Positions 6,982 through 7,252 of a DNA stretch of 7,252 nt are shown piece after piece. The stretch is from Burkholderiaceae bacterium. Its GTDB lineage: Bacteria; Pseudomonadota; Gammaproteobacteria; Burkholderiales; Burkholderiaceae_C. The notes under the pieces are model-generated. The model was given only the letters and a program-made list of their open reading frames with translations. It searched no databases and was not told the origin of the DNA. How positions within the stretch are numbered: position 1 is the first letter of the stretch; each line of letters opens with the position of its first letter. The position numbers and the translations under genes are program-made. The DNA lies in contig JALRFN010000298.1 in the NCBI GenBank assembly GCA_023268425.1, forward strand, positions 1 to 7,252. Reading direction: 5' to 3'.

Positions 6982-7015
6982 AAAAAAGCGCGCCAGCCGA
7001 TGCGGCCAGCGCGCT
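6982..7015 (-). terminator. Intrinsic terminator/attenuator between rpsP and rimM
   Basis: On the minus strand, 22 nt after the rpsP stop, AGCGCGCTGGCC (7015-7004) pairs with GGCTGGCGCGCT (6998-6987) around a five-base loop, GCATC. This makes a 12-bp stem with two G-U pairs. Six T's follow (A6982-6987 on the + strand). It is a textbook Rho-independent terminator shape for leftward transcription only. The rimM Shine-Dalgarno begins a few bases past the T-tract, leaving no room for a promoter after it, so rimM-trmD expression must come from read-through or from a start inside or upstream of rpsP. Confidence 0.88.
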
Positions 7016-7037
7016 GTGATTCGCCAGCAAGTGCCGA

Positions 7038-7252
7038 TCAGGCGGCAGCTTTGGCAGCAGCGTCTTTGAACAAACGCTTGGCCGTGTCTGAAGGCGTTGC
7101 GCCCACGGACAACCAGTAGTTCAAACGGTCTTGCTCTACGCGCAGGCTCTCGGCGTTGCCAGTGGCCAAGGGGTTGTAAAAACCAATGCGCTCGATGAAG
7201 CGGCCATCGCGGCGTGCACGCTTGTCAGCGACCACGATGTTGAAGAAAGGAC
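7038..7252 (-). CDS. rpsP: 30S ribosomal protein S16, 5' end missing
   Basis: Small-subunit protein that binds 16S rRNA in the body of the 30S subunit and aids its assembly. The visible 70 residues begin PFFNIVVADKRARRDGRF, the standard S16 N-terminal region, then RIGFYNPLA and LNYWLSVGATPSDTAKRLF; the alanine/lysine tail KDAAAKAAA is a common ending. About 15 residues (start codon and first beta strand) lie beyond the right edge. A GTG at 7235 could be mistaken for the start, but the family sequence continues in frame upstream of it (P-F-F-N-I before VVADK). First gene of the rpsP-rimM-trmD operon; its promoter is outside the window. Confidence 0.97.
   Translation of the reverse strand, partial: PFFNIVVADKRARRDGRFIERIGFYNPLATGNAESLRVEQDRLNYWLSVGATPSDTAKRLFKDAAAKAAA

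Overview
This window is moderately GC-rich bacterial chromosome, tightly packed, with no stretch over 300 bases lacking a gene. Gene content and protein style (a Beta-proteobacterial rpsP-rimM-trmD cluster and a dipeptide-type ABC transporter beside an M81/MlrC metallopeptidase) suggest a Burkholderiales species, plausibly Comamonadaceae. That placement is inference from protein flavour, not a phylogenetic result. There are eight genes in two convergent groups of four: four on the + strand (1-4313) and four on the - strand (4343-7252). The genes at both ends are cut by the window.

Left half (+ strand): a run of overlapping or nearly touching genes encodes most of a DppBCDF/GsiABCD-type importer. 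It comprises the C-terminus of a DppB-like permease, a complete DppC-like permease, a fused double ATPase (DppD and DppF domains in one chain), and an M81-family (MlrC-like) metallopeptidase. Start and stop codons overlap (TGATG and ATGA) or lie 9 nt apart, so this is clearly one operon. The periplasmic binding protein and the rest of the first permease should lie just left of the window. The simplest reading is uptake of a peptide or modified peptide followed by cytoplasmic hydrolysis.

Right half (- strand, read from right to left): ribosomal protein S16 (rpsP, 5' end missing), the 16S maturation factor RimM, the tRNA (guanine-37-N1) methyltransferase TrmD, then a C45-family Ntn-hydrolase/acyltransferase-like protein in the place where rplS usually follows trmD. 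A strong intrinsic-terminator-like hairpin with a T6 tract lies between rpsP and rimM, which probably lets S16 be made in excess over RimM and TrmD. The C45 gene has its own sigma70-like promoter (TTGACA-17-TTCAAT) placed so that transcription should begin at or next to the ATG. With no Shine-Dalgarno sequence visible, this suggests a leaderless mRNA. A perfect 13-bp palindrome overlaps the -35 box and could be an operator.

No RNA genes, insertion sequences, CRISPR arrays or phage genes were seen. No wholly new system is evident. The points most worth a second look are the leaderless promoter/operator arrangement, the terminator inside the ribosomal operon, the absence of rplS after trmD, and two different peptidase/amidase-type enzymes meeting tail to tail beside a peptide importer.
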